This document shows, piece after piece, positions 1-8,233 of a stretch of 49,028 nucleotides of DNA. The notes under the pieces are model-generated. The model saw nothing but the letters and a program-made list of their open reading frames with translations, made no database searches and was not told the origin of the DNA. The position numbers and the translations under genes were made by a program. Location of the stretch: the NCBI GenBank assembly GCA_026391655.1, contig JAPLDR010000089.1:8652-57679 (forward strand). The letters are read 5' to 3'. Position 1 is the stretch's first letter. The number at the start of each line of letters is the position of its first letter. Source of the stretch: Bacteroidia bacterium (lineage in GTDB: Bacteria > Bacteroidota > Bacteroidia > Bacteroidales > Prolixibacteraceae).

Positions 1-573
1 ATCGTCGTACACGAGATCACTCAATACATTCAGACTATTAAATAAAAAATGAGGATTAATCTGATTTCTAAGTGATTCGTATTTGTAAGCCATCATTTCT
101 ACTTTTAATTTTTCAGCTTGAACAAAGGATTGTTTCCAGGCATGAAAAAAGCCAATAGCGGTAAATATCAATGAAATAATTAACGATACTAAGAGGGTGT
201 ATGGAACTGATCTGAGAATTGAGCTCCAGGCTTTTGATGGCAAAATCCCATTCCAGATATATAAATTGAGAAACTGAATCAGAATATAGGCGCTGCTTGA
301 ATAAGCCAGAAATGTCAAAATTTCGATGAAAGTCTTTTTTACAGGTGTTTCGATCCACGATATTTTCCGATCAAGATAAATGTGAACAACAACTAATCCA
401 GACCATTGGGTAATGCAGATGCTAAATGACCACAAAAAACTAATTACAAAACTTCTCAAATCATGAGTAGCTCCAGCCATAAAAATGAAAATTATCAATA
501 AACTCAATATTGCATTGGCAAGCAGGTATTTGAGCAGGCTAAATGGTTTGTTCCAGTCTCCGGGAATATTCAT
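1..573 (-). CDS. LytS-type sensor histidine kinase (partial, C-terminus beyond window)
   Basis: The 191 visible residues read from an ATG at 573 off the left edge. Four hydrophobic segments (about residues 13-33, 41-66, 85-106, 122-146) are followed by a linker and the motif NQINPHFLFNSLN, the phospho-accepting box of the His_kinase family (PF06580) with His175. Kinases of this type usually phosphorylate a LytTR-domain response regulator encoded directly downstream, which would lie outside this window. The ATPase part is missing only because of the window edge. It follows the receptor and 213-residue genes on the same strand, but after a gap of about 200 bp with its own candidate promoter (613-643). 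The ligand is unknown. The family call is firm; the link to the receptor operon is inference from position and from the repeats upstream of that operon. Confidence 0.9.
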   Translation of the reverse strand, partial: MNIPGDWNKPFSLLKYLLANAILSLLIIFIFMAGATHDLRSFVISFLWSFSICITQWSGLVVVHIYLDRKISWIETPVKKTFIEILTFLAYSSSAYILIQFLNLYIWNGILPSKAWSSILRSVPYTLLVSLIISLIFTAIGFFHAWKQSFVQAEKLKVEMMAYKYESLRNQINPHFLFNSLNVLSDLVYDD

Positions 574-612
574 TCGATAATTGATTTTAAAAGATTGATT
601 GTTTCGTAAAAT

Positions 613-643
613 TAAAGATAAATCCGGTTTCGAAAGATATCAA
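613..643 (-). promoter_or_regulatory. Candidate promoter of the LytS-type kinase gene
   Basis: On the minus strand TATCTTTA at 613-620 is one mismatch from the Bacteroidota -7 element TAnnTTTG, and a TTG at 641-643 lies 20 bp upstream, close to the usual -33 spacing. The element is 40 bp from the kinase ATG. Seen by eye only. Confidence 0.45.
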
Positions 644-656
644 CCACCGAAACCGG
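624..656. promoter_or_regulatory. Inverted repeat overlapping the kinase promoter
   Basis: Perfect 9-bp arms CCGGTTTCG (624-632) and CGAAACCGG (648-656) flank a 15-bp centre. The repeat covers the putative -33 region of the kinase gene, a natural place for a repressor operator. It could instead form a hairpin in a transcript arriving from the upstream operon. Confidence 0.4.
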
Positions 657-715
657 TTTTAAATTTCCGACGCAGCGTCTTTATATTTTTATGGTTTAAT
701 GTGCTTGAGTCACTC

Positions 716-747
716 CGACTTGTTTAGACAAGGCTAAATACAAGTCG
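716..747. other. Nested hairpin downstream of the 213-residue gene
   Basis: Arms CGACTTGT (716-723) and ACAAGTCG (740-747) pair perfectly, and TTTAG/CTAAA pair inside them. It sits 33 bp past the stop of the 780-1421 gene, where a terminator would be expected, but no U-tract follows on the minus strand. It may be a structured 3' end rather than an intrinsic terminator. Together with the kinase promoter region this is all I see in 574-779. Confidence 0.4.
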
Positions 748-779
748 TTCAGCGCCTCGCTTTTCTCTTTAGCCTATAT

Positions 780-1421
780 TTACTGACATCCTTTCACGAT
801 TCCCATCAGCTGATCTTTCCCCCATGAAGGATGGATAGGTGATTTGGGCTTGAAATTATCCCATTTCGTCAGCAATTCTTTGGCTTGAGGACAAAACGAT
901 TTTGGATCCTTGCCAAAAAACTGGGCAGAACCCATATCTCCCTGCAATTTTATCAGTTGTGCACGTGGATTAGTCGGATCCAATGCCAGTGCTTTACCCA
1001 CAGCTTGTCCCGAAAGTCCGCTAAATTCCTGTCCACGTTCTGCAGGATTCACAACTAACCGGGCTACATAGTAAAACGACTGGAGAGCAAATACTTCCGA
1101 TTCGTTAGGAACCATTTCGATCAATTTTGCAACCGATTTTTCGGCAACATCAAGGTAACTGTCTTTTTTAGCTGCATCGGTTTGTTCCATAAAACTCATA
1201 ATGATGTAGCAATGTGCATGGTAATAAAGTGGCAACCATTCAGTTTTTTCGACATCGGCAATCATTTGAAATTTATTGCCCAAAGCCTGAAAGTCGGCTA
1301 CATTTTTACATGTTGAGAACTGACCAAGCGTTTCGCCCATGGTCTTAAAAAATTCGGGCTTTTGAGCCATCGAAACGAGGCTGACAAACACTACTGCAAG
1401 GGATAGAATGATCTTTTTCAT
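780..1421 (-). CDS. Secreted helical-repeat protein of unknown function
   Basis: 213 residues beginning with a clear signal peptide (MKKIILSLAVVFVSLVSMAQ) that should be cleaved after the alanine or glutamine, placing it in the periplasm. The mature part is rich in helices; stretches such as ALALDPTNPRAQLIKLQGD resemble tetratricopeptide repeats, although I cannot set exact repeat borders. No catalytic motif is visible. It starts 68 bp after the TonB-dependent receptor gene on the same strand, so the two are probably cotranscribed, with the LytS-type kinase next. A periplasmic partner of the receptor or of the sensor is a reasonable guess from position, but the function is unknown. Confidence 0.75.
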   Translation of the reverse strand: MKKIILSLAVVFVSLVSMAQKPEFFKTMGETLGQFSTCKNVADFQALGNKFQMIADVEKTEWLPLYYHAHCYIIMSFMEQTDAAKKDSYLDVAEKSVAKLIEMVPNESEVFALQSFYYVARLVVNPAERGQEFSGLSGQAVGKALALDPTNPRAQLIKLQGDMGSAQFFGKDPKSFCPQAKELLTKWDNFKPKSPIHPSWGKDQLMGIVKGCQ

Positions 1422-1489
1422 GATTAATTGTTTTAAAATGTTTAAAATTATTATTTGATAATGGCATTCATAATTTATAACTCATAACT

Positions 1490-3655
1490 CTATTCGATTT
1501 TGTCGAGCTGATTGGCATCTCCTTTCCGTGTCAGCGTAATGAAACAGGCCAGCACGTAAAAGCGGTTCGAGCCGGGCTCAATAGCTGCACTCGGATAATT
1601 TCCACCTGAGTCCGGCGAACTCGCATATCTGCGGCCAAATTCATTTTTAAAACCCAAAACATTAGTGACCGCACCGTAAAATATAATGTTTTTCCGGTAA
1701 AGAAAACTCCAGCTCAGATCAAGGCTTCGGTAAGGCAACATTTTTTCGCCGTTAAAAATTGGTGAATTTGGATCATTGTAAACACGTGGTGACGAGTATT
1801 TGAAATTTATTCCGGCCAGCGACCGCAAACCACTGAACCAGTGTTTGTAAACAACAGCCAAATTGTGTTTGCTCGCGAAGGTTGGGATAACTTTCTCCGG
1901 ATAATTACGATAATCGCGTTTGGTATCCAGGTAGGAATACGAAATCCAGTAGTCGCCGTTTTTGATGGTTTTATTGTCTCTCCAGAACAAGTCAAGCCCT
2001 TTTGCATAACCACTTCCCAGATTTGAATAGCTTGATGGCAGATAAAATGCAACACCGTTCGTTTTTACAAGATCTTTATAATCTTTGTAATAAAGCTCAA
2101 TCCGAAGGGTTCGTTTGTTTATCGACGATTGGTAACTAAATGTATAATGATCGGCACGTTCGGGATTTATCCGGTTAGTGTAAAGCAGGTAATCATCTAA
2201 AGGATTTTGATAGAACCAACCGTAAGCTAGCGAGAATTGGCTATTGCCGGTAACTTTGTAGGCTGCCGATAGTCGAGGTGACAAATTAACACTCTTCAGA
2301 TAATCAGAATATTCAACACGGGCACCAATGCGGGTTACAAACTTTGATGAAGCATATACCTGAGCTTCGGTAAATCCTGCAATTGTATGATTGGTAAAGC
2401 TGTTGTAGTGCATTTCTGCCGGCATCTGAACGTTTTGTGAAAACGTTTTTGCAAATAATTCACCACCAAATTTTAGGGTGAATTTTTCGGTAAATGGATG
2501 CGAAAATACATTTTTAAGGTGAACACCCACTATTCTTTTGCCAACTGTTGTTTGATTAAAACGGATGTCATCCTTGTTATTGGTGAACGATGCGGCAGAG
2601 GTCATTGCCCATTTTTCACCCAGTTGTCCATTCCAGGAGGCATTCATAAAATAATTATCATTAGCGAGCTTATAATCAAACGGACTTCCGCCCTGATCCA
2701 GATTTTTCTGGTTAATAGTAAAGCCTCCATTCTCGAAACTTGAATATAACTTAAACATGCCCGTTTTGCCAGTCTTTTGCCTGACGCTCAGCGCACCTGT
2801 TTTAGATTCCGGTGCCTTCACCCAGTCGTAATTTTGTGGCGTAATGCTCATATATGGCGCAAGATTATTGTAAGTCAGACTTCCTGTAATTGCACCATTT
2901 TTCCACAATTTGGTTCCGGCAAACTCCGCTCCAATCGACAAAAAAGATAAATCAAACTGATCTTCGGCTGGCATATCGTTGGTATTGAGTAATAAAACTG
3001 ATGAGAGTGCCTGACCATATTCGGCTGAATATCCACCCGTGCTAAAAATTGTTCCTTTAAACATAAATGGGTTGAATCTTCCCCGCGTTGACAGATTGGG
3101 TGCGGACGGATTGTAGGGAACATATACGAGCGAACCGTCGATATAGGTTTGTGATTCTTCGCTGTCGCCTCCTTTTACAAATAATCGACCTGATTCTCCA
3201 TTTGTTGTCGTGCCGGGAAGCGACTGCAGAGCACCATAAACATCACCCTTAGCTCCGGCAGTGGTCACCATGTCGAGGGGAGTGATGGTTATCGCTTGCC
3301 TTTTGTCTCCCGCTTCGAAAGTTCCCGCTGTGATAATTACTGCATTCAACTGATTGAATGCTTCTTTCAACTGAACATTCATGCGGATGGTATCGCCTTT
3401 TAGTTCCACTTTTCGTGATACCGGTTCGTAGCCCATAAACTCAGCCTGCAAATCAAACTGGCCGGTTTTGGCTGTTTTAAAAATAAATTGTCCGTTTTCG
3501 TTGGCCGAAGTTCCATCATAAGTTCCCTTCAAATAGACATTGGCTCCTGGTAAAACTTCTCCCTGTTCCTTAGTTACTTTCCCCGTAATAATTGTCTGCG
3601 AAAATGCAATCTGGCAGAGCAGGCTTAAGAGAATATAGAAGATTGATCGTTTCAT
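1490..3655 (-). CDS. TonB-dependent outer-membrane receptor
   Basis: 721 residues from the ATG at 3655. The reading frame extends 19 codons further upstream, but only this start gives a signal peptide (MKRSIFYILLSLLCQIAFSQ). An N-terminal carboxypeptidase-regulatory-like domain follows (ITGKVTKEQGEVLPGANVYL), then a plug domain with the typical LPGTTTNGESGRLFVKGGD region, and a beta-barrel to the C-terminus. It imports a ligand across the outer membrane using TonB energy. The substrate cannot be read from sequence. At about 720 residues it is shorter than SusC-type receptors and has no SusD neighbour, which argues against a classical glycan importer. The stop is TAG. The neighbours are a small periplasmic protein and a LytS-type kinase; the upstream region carries phased direct repeats (3724-3753 and 3809-3863). 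Confidence 0.9.
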   Translation of the reverse strand: MKRSIFYILLSLLCQIAFSQTIITGKVTKEQGEVLPGANVYLKGTYDGTSANENGQFIFKTAKTGQFDLQAEFMGYEPVSRKVELKGDTIRMNVQLKEAFNQLNAVIITAGTFEAGDKRQAITITPLDMVTTAGAKGDVYGALQSLPGTTTNGESGRLFVKGGDSEESQTYIDGSLVYVPYNPSAPNLSTRGRFNPFMFKGTIFSTGGYSAEYGQALSSVLLLNTNDMPAEDQFDLSFLSIGAEFAGTKLWKNGAITGSLTYNNLAPYMSITPQNYDWVKAPESKTGALSVRQKTGKTGMFKLYSSFENGGFTINQKNLDQGGSPFDYKLANDNYFMNASWNGQLGEKWAMTSAASFTNNKDDIRFNQTTVGKRIVGVHLKNVFSHPFTEKFTLKFGGELFAKTFSQNVQMPAEMHYNSFTNHTIAGFTEAQVYASSKFVTRIGARVEYSDYLKSVNLSPRLSAAYKVTGNSQFSLAYGWFYQNPLDDYLLYTNRINPERADHYTFSYQSSINKRTLRIELYYKDYKDLVKTNGVAFYLPSSYSNLGSGYAKGLDLFWRDNKTIKNGDYWISYSYLDTKRDYRNYPEKVIPTFASKHNLAVVYKHWFSGLRSLAGINFKYSSPRVYNDPNSPIFNGEKMLPYRSLDLSWSFLYRKNIIFYGAVTNVLGFKNEFGRRYASSPDSGGNYPSAAIEPGSNRFYVLACFITLTRKGDANQLDKIE

Positions 3656-3682
3656 TTTGTTGACTTTTGATGTTTTACGATT

Positions 3683-3690
3683 CAAAGTTG
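3683..3690 (-). promoter_or_regulatory. Possible -7 element for the TonB receptor gene
   Basis: CAACTTTG on the minus strand is one mismatch from TAnnTTTG and lies 28 bp before the chosen ATG at 3655. It places the transcription start downstream of the GTGAA-TGT repeat pair, as expected for an activator site. It is weak evidence by itself. Confidence 0.3.
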
Positions 3691-3723
3691 AAACAAAACA
3701 AGCATGACTCAAAAAAATATTCG

Positions 3724-3753
3724 GTGAACTGTAGTATTTTGAAGGTGAATTGT
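3724..3753 (-). promoter_or_regulatory. Putative LytTR-type operator (paired 9-bp direct repeats)
   Basis: Minus-strand copies ACAGTTCAC (3724-3732) and ACAATTCAC (3745-3753) are direct repeats with one difference, separated by exactly 12 bp. Identity extends to GGTGAA(C/T)TGTAG when read on the plus strand. Known LytTR-domain regulators such as AgrA bind two 9-bp imperfect direct repeats 12-13 bp apart with a core like ACAGTTAAG. The pair lies 70-100 bp upstream of the receptor ATG, and a LytS-type kinase lies downstream of the same operon. Assignment to that regulator is inference. Confidence 0.5.
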
Positions 3754-3808
3754 AGGAAATGGGTGGCAGGCTATGTAGAGATACTACACGATCCCCCGAT
3801 TATGGGTT

Positions 3809-3863
3809 GTTAACAATGCCGTTACAAGAGTCAACATTGCTATTGTAATCGTTGACAATGCCG
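3809..3863. repeat. Three 21-bp-phased direct repeats upstream of the TonB receptor
   Basis: Copies GTTAACAATGCCG (3809), GTCAACATTGCTA (3830) and GTTGACAATGCCG (3851) start exactly 21 bp apart, two turns of B-DNA. They lie upstream of the putative LytTR-type pair and could be an additional regulator array. The 3713-3943 intergenic region otherwise holds only the inverted repeat at 3892-3938. Confidence 0.5.
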
Positions 3864-3891
3864 CTTTTCAGCATATGATGATATGTTTCAA

Positions 3892-3938
3892 AGTGATAGT
3901 TTGACCTGTTCAGGACACGAACAAGTCAGACTATCACT
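3892..3938. other. Long imperfect inverted repeat between mutarotase and TonB receptor genes
   Basis: Two 20-bp arms (3892-3911 and 3919-3938) match at 18 positions around a 7-bp loop AGGACAC. It begins just after the mutarotase stop and may end that transcript, although no T-run follows on the minus strand. A protein-binding palindrome is the alternative. Confidence 0.5.
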
Positions 3939-3943
3939 CCTGC

Positions 3944-4882
3944 TTACAATTGATGGGAGGTTATAGAAGGCGGTAAAAAGTTTTCTTCTAACCCAATTAC
4001 TGCCGATGTTGTATGAGATTTCTTCGGATCAAGAATGATCACATCATCGAATGCATTGACAGCCTCCACACAAACAAAAGTCTTATAACCTTCATTGGGA
4101 AGGTCGCCGATGAGGGCACAGGTTTCTGCCCATGGATTCCAGACAGTTGTTATCTTGCTTCCTGTTTTGGCAATGCGAATTTTTCTTTTGAACAAGCTAT
4201 CTTCAATCACGCAGGTGGCTTCGGTATTGTGATAATGGCGGGTTTCGGCCTTATTAATTTCGATTTTGGGAGACGCCTGAATAAACTCACCTGGTTCGAG
4301 TTGGCTGTGATAGGTTGCTCCCTGCAATCCGGTAATGGCAATGTTTTCGATGGAAGAAAGTTTATAATACGAATGGAACGCACACGTATATTCAAACGGC
4401 ATATCCGATGGATTGGTCACTTTCAGGCTCACTTCAAGAGTTTGTCCGACTATTATGGTTAGTTCAACACAATAATCATGAGACCAGTAGGCTTTTGTCT
4501 CTTCCGATGAGCAAAGCTGAAACCTGACCAAAGTTTCTCCATCTGTAGTAGATGTTGTCTCAATAACATTCCAGTACATCAGTCGGGCAAAGCCGTGCTG
4601 TGGTTTCTTTGGATCTGTTTTATGCGGCCCAAACCAGGGAAAGCACACCGGAATTCCACCTCGGATGGGTTTCCCGACTTCAAAAATACTATCAGGACTC
4701 ATCCAAAGGATTTCCTTTGAATTATGAGGTCTGTAACTCGTTACATGTGCTCCATACAGGCAAATACGGGCGTCGGCATATTTGTTCGATACGGTCAGAT
4801 AAATCAAATCGTTATCAATAGTGGAAAAATTTGCTTCGCCGTCGATACCAAACGTATCGTTCAGTGTGTTAATGTCAATCAT
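3944..4882 (-). CDS. D-hexose-6-phosphate mutarotase (YeaD family)
   Basis: 312 residues, usual length for cytosolic glucose-6-phosphate 1-epimerase-like proteins, which interconvert alpha and beta anomers of hexose 6-phosphates. Family signatures are visible: the GGIPVCFPWFGPH block followed by QHGFARLMYW, the AFHSYYKLSSIENIAITGL block with the conserved His, and FVCVEAVNA with the conserved Glu near the C-terminus. There is no signal peptide. It is the third gene of a minus-strand run (yitT-like, patatin-like, mutarotase) with gaps of about 30 bp, so it is probably cotranscribed. The preceding genes do not obviously share its pathway. Confidence 0.9.
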   Translation of the reverse strand: MIDINTLNDTFGIDGEANFSTIDNDLIYLTVSNKYADARICLYGAHVTSYRPHNSKEILWMSPDSIFEVGKPIRGGIPVCFPWFGPHKTDPKKPQHGFARLMYWNVIETTSTTDGETLVRFQLCSSEETKAYWSHDYCVELTIIVGQTLEVSLKVTNPSDMPFEYTCAFHSYYKLSSIENIAITGLQGATYHSQLEPGEFIQASPKIEINKAETRHYHNTEATCVIEDSLFKRKIRIAKTGSKITTVWNPWAETCALIGDLPNEGYKTFVCVEAVNAFDDVIILDPKKSHTTSAVIGLEENFLPPSITSHQL

Positions 4883-4914
4883 AGTATTTCTTTTTAGATG
4901 TAAAAATGTGAGTC

Positions 4915-7206
4915 TTAATTTTCATGGCGGTTGAATAACATATAGCCAAAGCTGGCCTGAACATAAAACTTCGGATCGCTGCCACTGAAAAAATTCAACA
5001 GTAAACTTGCGGGGCCGAAAGGGGTATGAACCACAAGACCGCCGCTTCCGATAAACTGGTTGGAAGTGAATAGTTTATCACTATAATATGGACGATTGTT
5101 ATTGTCACTTAATAATTCTTCAAATGGCTGAAAATAATATCCTTCCAATCGTATATGAGCTGATGGAGATATTGGCACTATCGCTTTTAAGCCTCCCGCA
5201 ACAAAATTATTAGCCCGGAGGTTGGGTAAATATCTGATGGAACTGTTGACAATGGGAGAGAAGCTTTTGGCTGAAATTAAAGATGAGGTATAGTTGTTAA
5301 AAAGCTTTTTGGTTGAGAAATAGGAATCGGTTTCAATACCAAGAGTTAACCATTTCGTAGATTTAAAATACTTTTCGAAGCTAAGTTCCAGTTGAATATA
5401 CTGATGTTCATTACGGTACCGGGGATTATTAGTACTTGTTGATCCCGGAGTCTCTTTTTCGGTTCCAAACATGTACAACGCCTCGAACTTAAACATTTTA
5501 CCTTCAGTAGGATATTGTTTTTTATTAAAGGCTTTTTCCTCAAAACGGGCGTGCAAATTTCGCGCAGTAAATGTGGTGCGATCCGGTTCGTCATCCTTCG
5601 TATATTTTGTTGTTTGATAATACTCATTCGATTGATTCAAGAAGTCTATTCCAGCTTCCCATTTTGAAGTGGTTTTTGCCGGAAAACTAACGTCAAACTG
5701 AATATTATCGTCATTACGAACCACATAATGAGGGCGTTTATCTTCAAAAAAGAGTTCTGTCGATCCCGAAAAGTAGTTAAACCTGTTTTTAATAAAATAG
5801 AGATCCAGCGAAAATGGTTGTTTTGTGGTAAAATTGAAACGCGATCCTACCAGGAATGAGCTGTAAAATTTACCGATATGGATATTTGACTGAATAGTAA
5901 TCGGAAGATTATTGAACAGACGATAATCGAGACCAATGTATCCCTGATTGACATCCGAGAGCGAAAAGTAGCCTCCAACACCCACTGCAAGAGGTTTCTG
6001 CTGTTCAGCTTTAAGCTGCAGATCAAAGTATCCGGTTTCATTATTATAATCAGTGGTCGGTATAAGTGATTTGATTTTATCGTCAGCCAGAATTTTAAAA
6101 TACTCTCTTCTAAGTTCTTCTAAATCAAATGTATTTGATTTGTGGCGTATCGACTGTATCACATAATACCTTAGAGATCCATCCACTCCGGATACTTGAA
6201 TGTTGTTAAATATCATAGCGGGACTTTTGCTTCTGTATTCCTCGCGCCTACGCGTAAGCTGTTCCATATCAGATCTTCTGGTAATTCGTGATTTAATTTT
6301 TTCCATTTTTGCCATTGTCGATTCGTAACCCGCTTTTTCGATATCAGGTAGATTCTCAAAGTCGAGAAACGCAAAATGTTCAACCGGCGATTTGATTGTA
6401 ATTCCCAGACTGTCAGGTATTAAGTAGTTAGTTTTCCGAACCATCATATTCCATATCTGGAGTTTAAGGTCATCTATTTTTGGTTTTTTATCTTTAAAGT
6501 CGATGGCGCTTCCGATCATAATATCAGGTTTAAAATCCTGCTGCATCACATCGAATGGAAAGTTGTTTACCAATCCGCCGTCGAAAAGTAGAACACTGTC
6601 AATCTCGATAGGTTTAAAAAATAATGGTACGGTCATTGATGCTCTGATAGACATTCCAAGATCTCCTTTACGGAGAACAACCGGGCTGTTGAGGTAAATA
6701 TCGGTTGCCACACACCTGTAGGGAATAAAGAGTTTATCGAAATTGTTTTTAGAGACGGCATTCGCAGGGCTGAATAGTTCCATAAAAGCAAAATCTATTT
6801 GTCCTGCAGGGATTATATTGGTGGGGAGAGCCAGTTTCATTTTATCTTCATTCCTGGCAAAGTCGAGATCGATGAAGGAAGGATTATCGTCTAGTTTCTT
6901 GAAATAATAGACATACCGTGGGGGAATTATCCCTTTCGACCAAAGTTTGAAGTCTTCAGATTTGAAGAGAGTCTCCATTTCGTCGGGCGAATAGCCGGCA
7001 GCATATAGCCCACCGATAATAGCACCCATCGAAGTTCCGGTAATATAGTCAATTGGAATATTGTTCTCCTCAAGTGCCCTGATGACGCCTAAATGAGCAA
7101 GTCCTCTTGCTCCGCCTCCGCTAAGGACTAATCCAACTTTTTGAGCAGATCCCGGAAACGATATCATGGAAAGGAAAATTAAAACAAAGTATATGACATT
7201 CTTCAT
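4915..7206 (-). CDS. Patatin-like phospholipase with C-terminal outer-membrane beta-barrel
   Basis: 763 residues with a signal peptide, then a patatin domain: oxyanion-hole motif GGGARG (about residues 30-35), nucleophile elbow GTSMG with Ser59, and the catalytic-dyad Asp in the LFDGGLVNNFP motif. After about residue 330 comes a POTRA-like stretch and then a C-terminal half rich in alternating strands that ends in an aromatic-rich barrel (FGYMLFNRHEN), as in bacterial surface antigen/BamA-type proteins. This architecture matches the PlpD/RssA-like class in which the lipase is carried on an outer-membrane barrel. It probably hydrolyses phospholipids at the cell surface or periplasm. Its start is 26 bp after the yitT-like gene. 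Confidence 0.9.
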   Translation of the reverse strand: MKNVIYFVLIFLSMISFPGSAQKVGLVLSGGGARGLAHLGVIRALEENNIPIDYITGTSMGAIIGGLYAAGYSPDEMETLFKSEDFKLWSKGIIPPRYVYYFKKLDDNPSFIDLDFARNEDKMKLALPTNIIPAGQIDFAFMELFSPANAVSKNNFDKLFIPYRCVATDIYLNSPVVLRKGDLGMSIRASMTVPLFFKPIEIDSVLLFDGGLVNNFPFDVMQQDFKPDIMIGSAIDFKDKKPKIDDLKLQIWNMMVRKTNYLIPDSLGITIKSPVEHFAFLDFENLPDIEKAGYESTMAKMEKIKSRITRRSDMEQLTRRREEYRSKSPAMIFNNIQVSGVDGSLRYYVIQSIRHKSNTFDLEELRREYFKILADDKIKSLIPTTDYNNETGYFDLQLKAEQQKPLAVGVGGYFSLSDVNQGYIGLDYRLFNNLPITIQSNIHIGKFYSSFLVGSRFNFTTKQPFSLDLYFIKNRFNYFSGSTELFFEDKRPHYVVRNDDNIQFDVSFPAKTTSKWEAGIDFLNQSNEYYQTTKYTKDDEPDRTTFTARNLHARFEEKAFNKKQYPTEGKMFKFEALYMFGTEKETPGSTSTNNPRYRNEHQYIQLELSFEKYFKSTKWLTLGIETDSYFSTKKLFNNYTSSLISAKSFSPIVNSSIRYLPNLRANNFVAGGLKAIVPISPSAHIRLEGYYFQPFEELLSDNNNRPYYSDKLFTSNQFIGSGGLVVHTPFGPASLLLNFFSGSDPKFYVQASFGYMLFNRHEN

Positions 7207-7232
7207 AATCTGAATATCAATTATTTAGATCG

Positions 7233-8156
7233 TTAAGTATCTTCAATTTTGTGCTTTAATGATTGGAATCCTTCTCCGAGGATCTCGCTGGCATCCATAA
7301 TTGTAATAAAAGCATGAGGATCAACTTGATTGATATGCTCTTCAAGAATGGCTACCTCTCTTCTGTTTACAACGGTAAATATAATATTTTTCTCTGTATT
7401 GGTGTACATTCCAACCCCTTTCAGGTAGGTTCCGCCGCGAGCACGATCGTTTATGATCTTATCCCGGATATCTTCGTGCTTATCTGATATGATAATCAAC
7501 GCTTTATTATAATTGGCACCTTCCAGGATCAGGTCGACTGCCCGGCCAGTGATATAGATTACAATCAAACTATAAAGCGGTATTTGCCAATCCTTAAAAG
7601 CTGCCAGAGCAACCAAAACGATAGCTGTATCGACCCAGATAAGCATTTGACCAATTGGGATTCGTGTATATCTGGTGATCACCATCGCAATAATATCGCT
7701 GCCTCCCGAAGTAGCTCTTGCTTTAAAGATCATTCCAAGACCGATACCGGTTAACACTCCTCCGAAAATACATGAAAGTAAGACATCATTGACCAGCGGG
7801 GCATCACCAATTTCGCGCATCCAGGTAATGCCATCCATAAATATAGAGGACGAAACAAATCCATAAATAGTTTTAGTTCCAAATCTCGGACCAAGAAGTT
7901 TTATTCCAAAATAGGTTAATGGAATGTTTACAAGCATGTTAAATATTCCGATCGGAAATCCGTCGGGCCAGAGTGCCATCCCTTTGGTGAGATAATGGAC
8001 TATAATTCCGAGGCCATAGATACCCCCCGGAACTATTTTATGCGGGGTTATAAAAAATACAAAACCCACGGCCATGATAAAAGATCCGACAGTAATAAAT
8101 CCATAGTCGACAAACCATCGTTTGGTAAACAGTTTTTCCTTTGTGATAAATGCCAT
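7233..8156 (-). CDS. YitT family membrane protein
   Basis: 307 residues with five or six membrane helices in the first two thirds, including the conserved glycine-rich GGIYGLGIIVHYLTKG and ARATSGGSDIIAMVI segments of the YitT (DUF161) family. The C-terminal soluble DUF2179 domain (about residues 225-300) contains GGTYLKGVGMY and IFTVVNRREV. The molecular function of the family is not established; a transporter role is usually assumed. It is first in a three-gene minus-strand run with the patatin-like and mutarotase genes, and is separated from rplS by a strong terminator. Confidence 0.9.
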   Translation of the reverse strand: MAFITKEKLFTKRWFVDYGFITVGSFIMAVGFVFFITPHKIVPGGIYGLGIIVHYLTKGMALWPDGFPIGIFNMLVNIPLTYFGIKLLGPRFGTKTIYGFVSSSIFMDGITWMREIGDAPLVNDVLLSCIFGGVLTGIGLGMIFKARATSGGSDIIAMVITRYTRIPIGQMLIWVDTAIVLVALAAFKDWQIPLYSLIVIYITGRAVDLILEGANYNKALIIISDKHEDIRDKIINDRARGGTYLKGVGMYTNTEKNIIFTVVNRREVAILEEHINQVDPHAFITIMDASEILGEGFQSLKHKIEDT

Positions 8157-8187
8157 AAACAGTGGATAATTTTTTCTAAAATTACAA

Positions 8188-8220
8188 AAAAAAGGGTTCC
8201 TTTTTGGGGAACCCTTTTTT
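8188..8220 (-). terminator. Intrinsic terminator after rplS
   Basis: A perfect 13-bp inverted repeat (AAAAAAGGGTTCC at 8188-8200, GGAACCCTTTTTT at 8208-8220) with a 7-nt loop. On the minus strand it begins 14 bp after the rplS stop and ends in a run of eight T, so it should stop rplS transcripts efficiently and isolate the yitT-like run. Confidence 0.9.
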
Positions 8221-8233
8221 AAAGTTGTTGTTT

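Noticed and set aside
1490-3655. SusC-type receptor of a polysaccharide utilisation locus
   Set aside because: The protein is only about 720 residues, and no SusD-like gene or glycosidase is adjacent.
4013-4462. 149-codon plus-strand frame over the mutarotase gene
   Set aside because: It is antisense to a full-length mutarotase with all family motifs.
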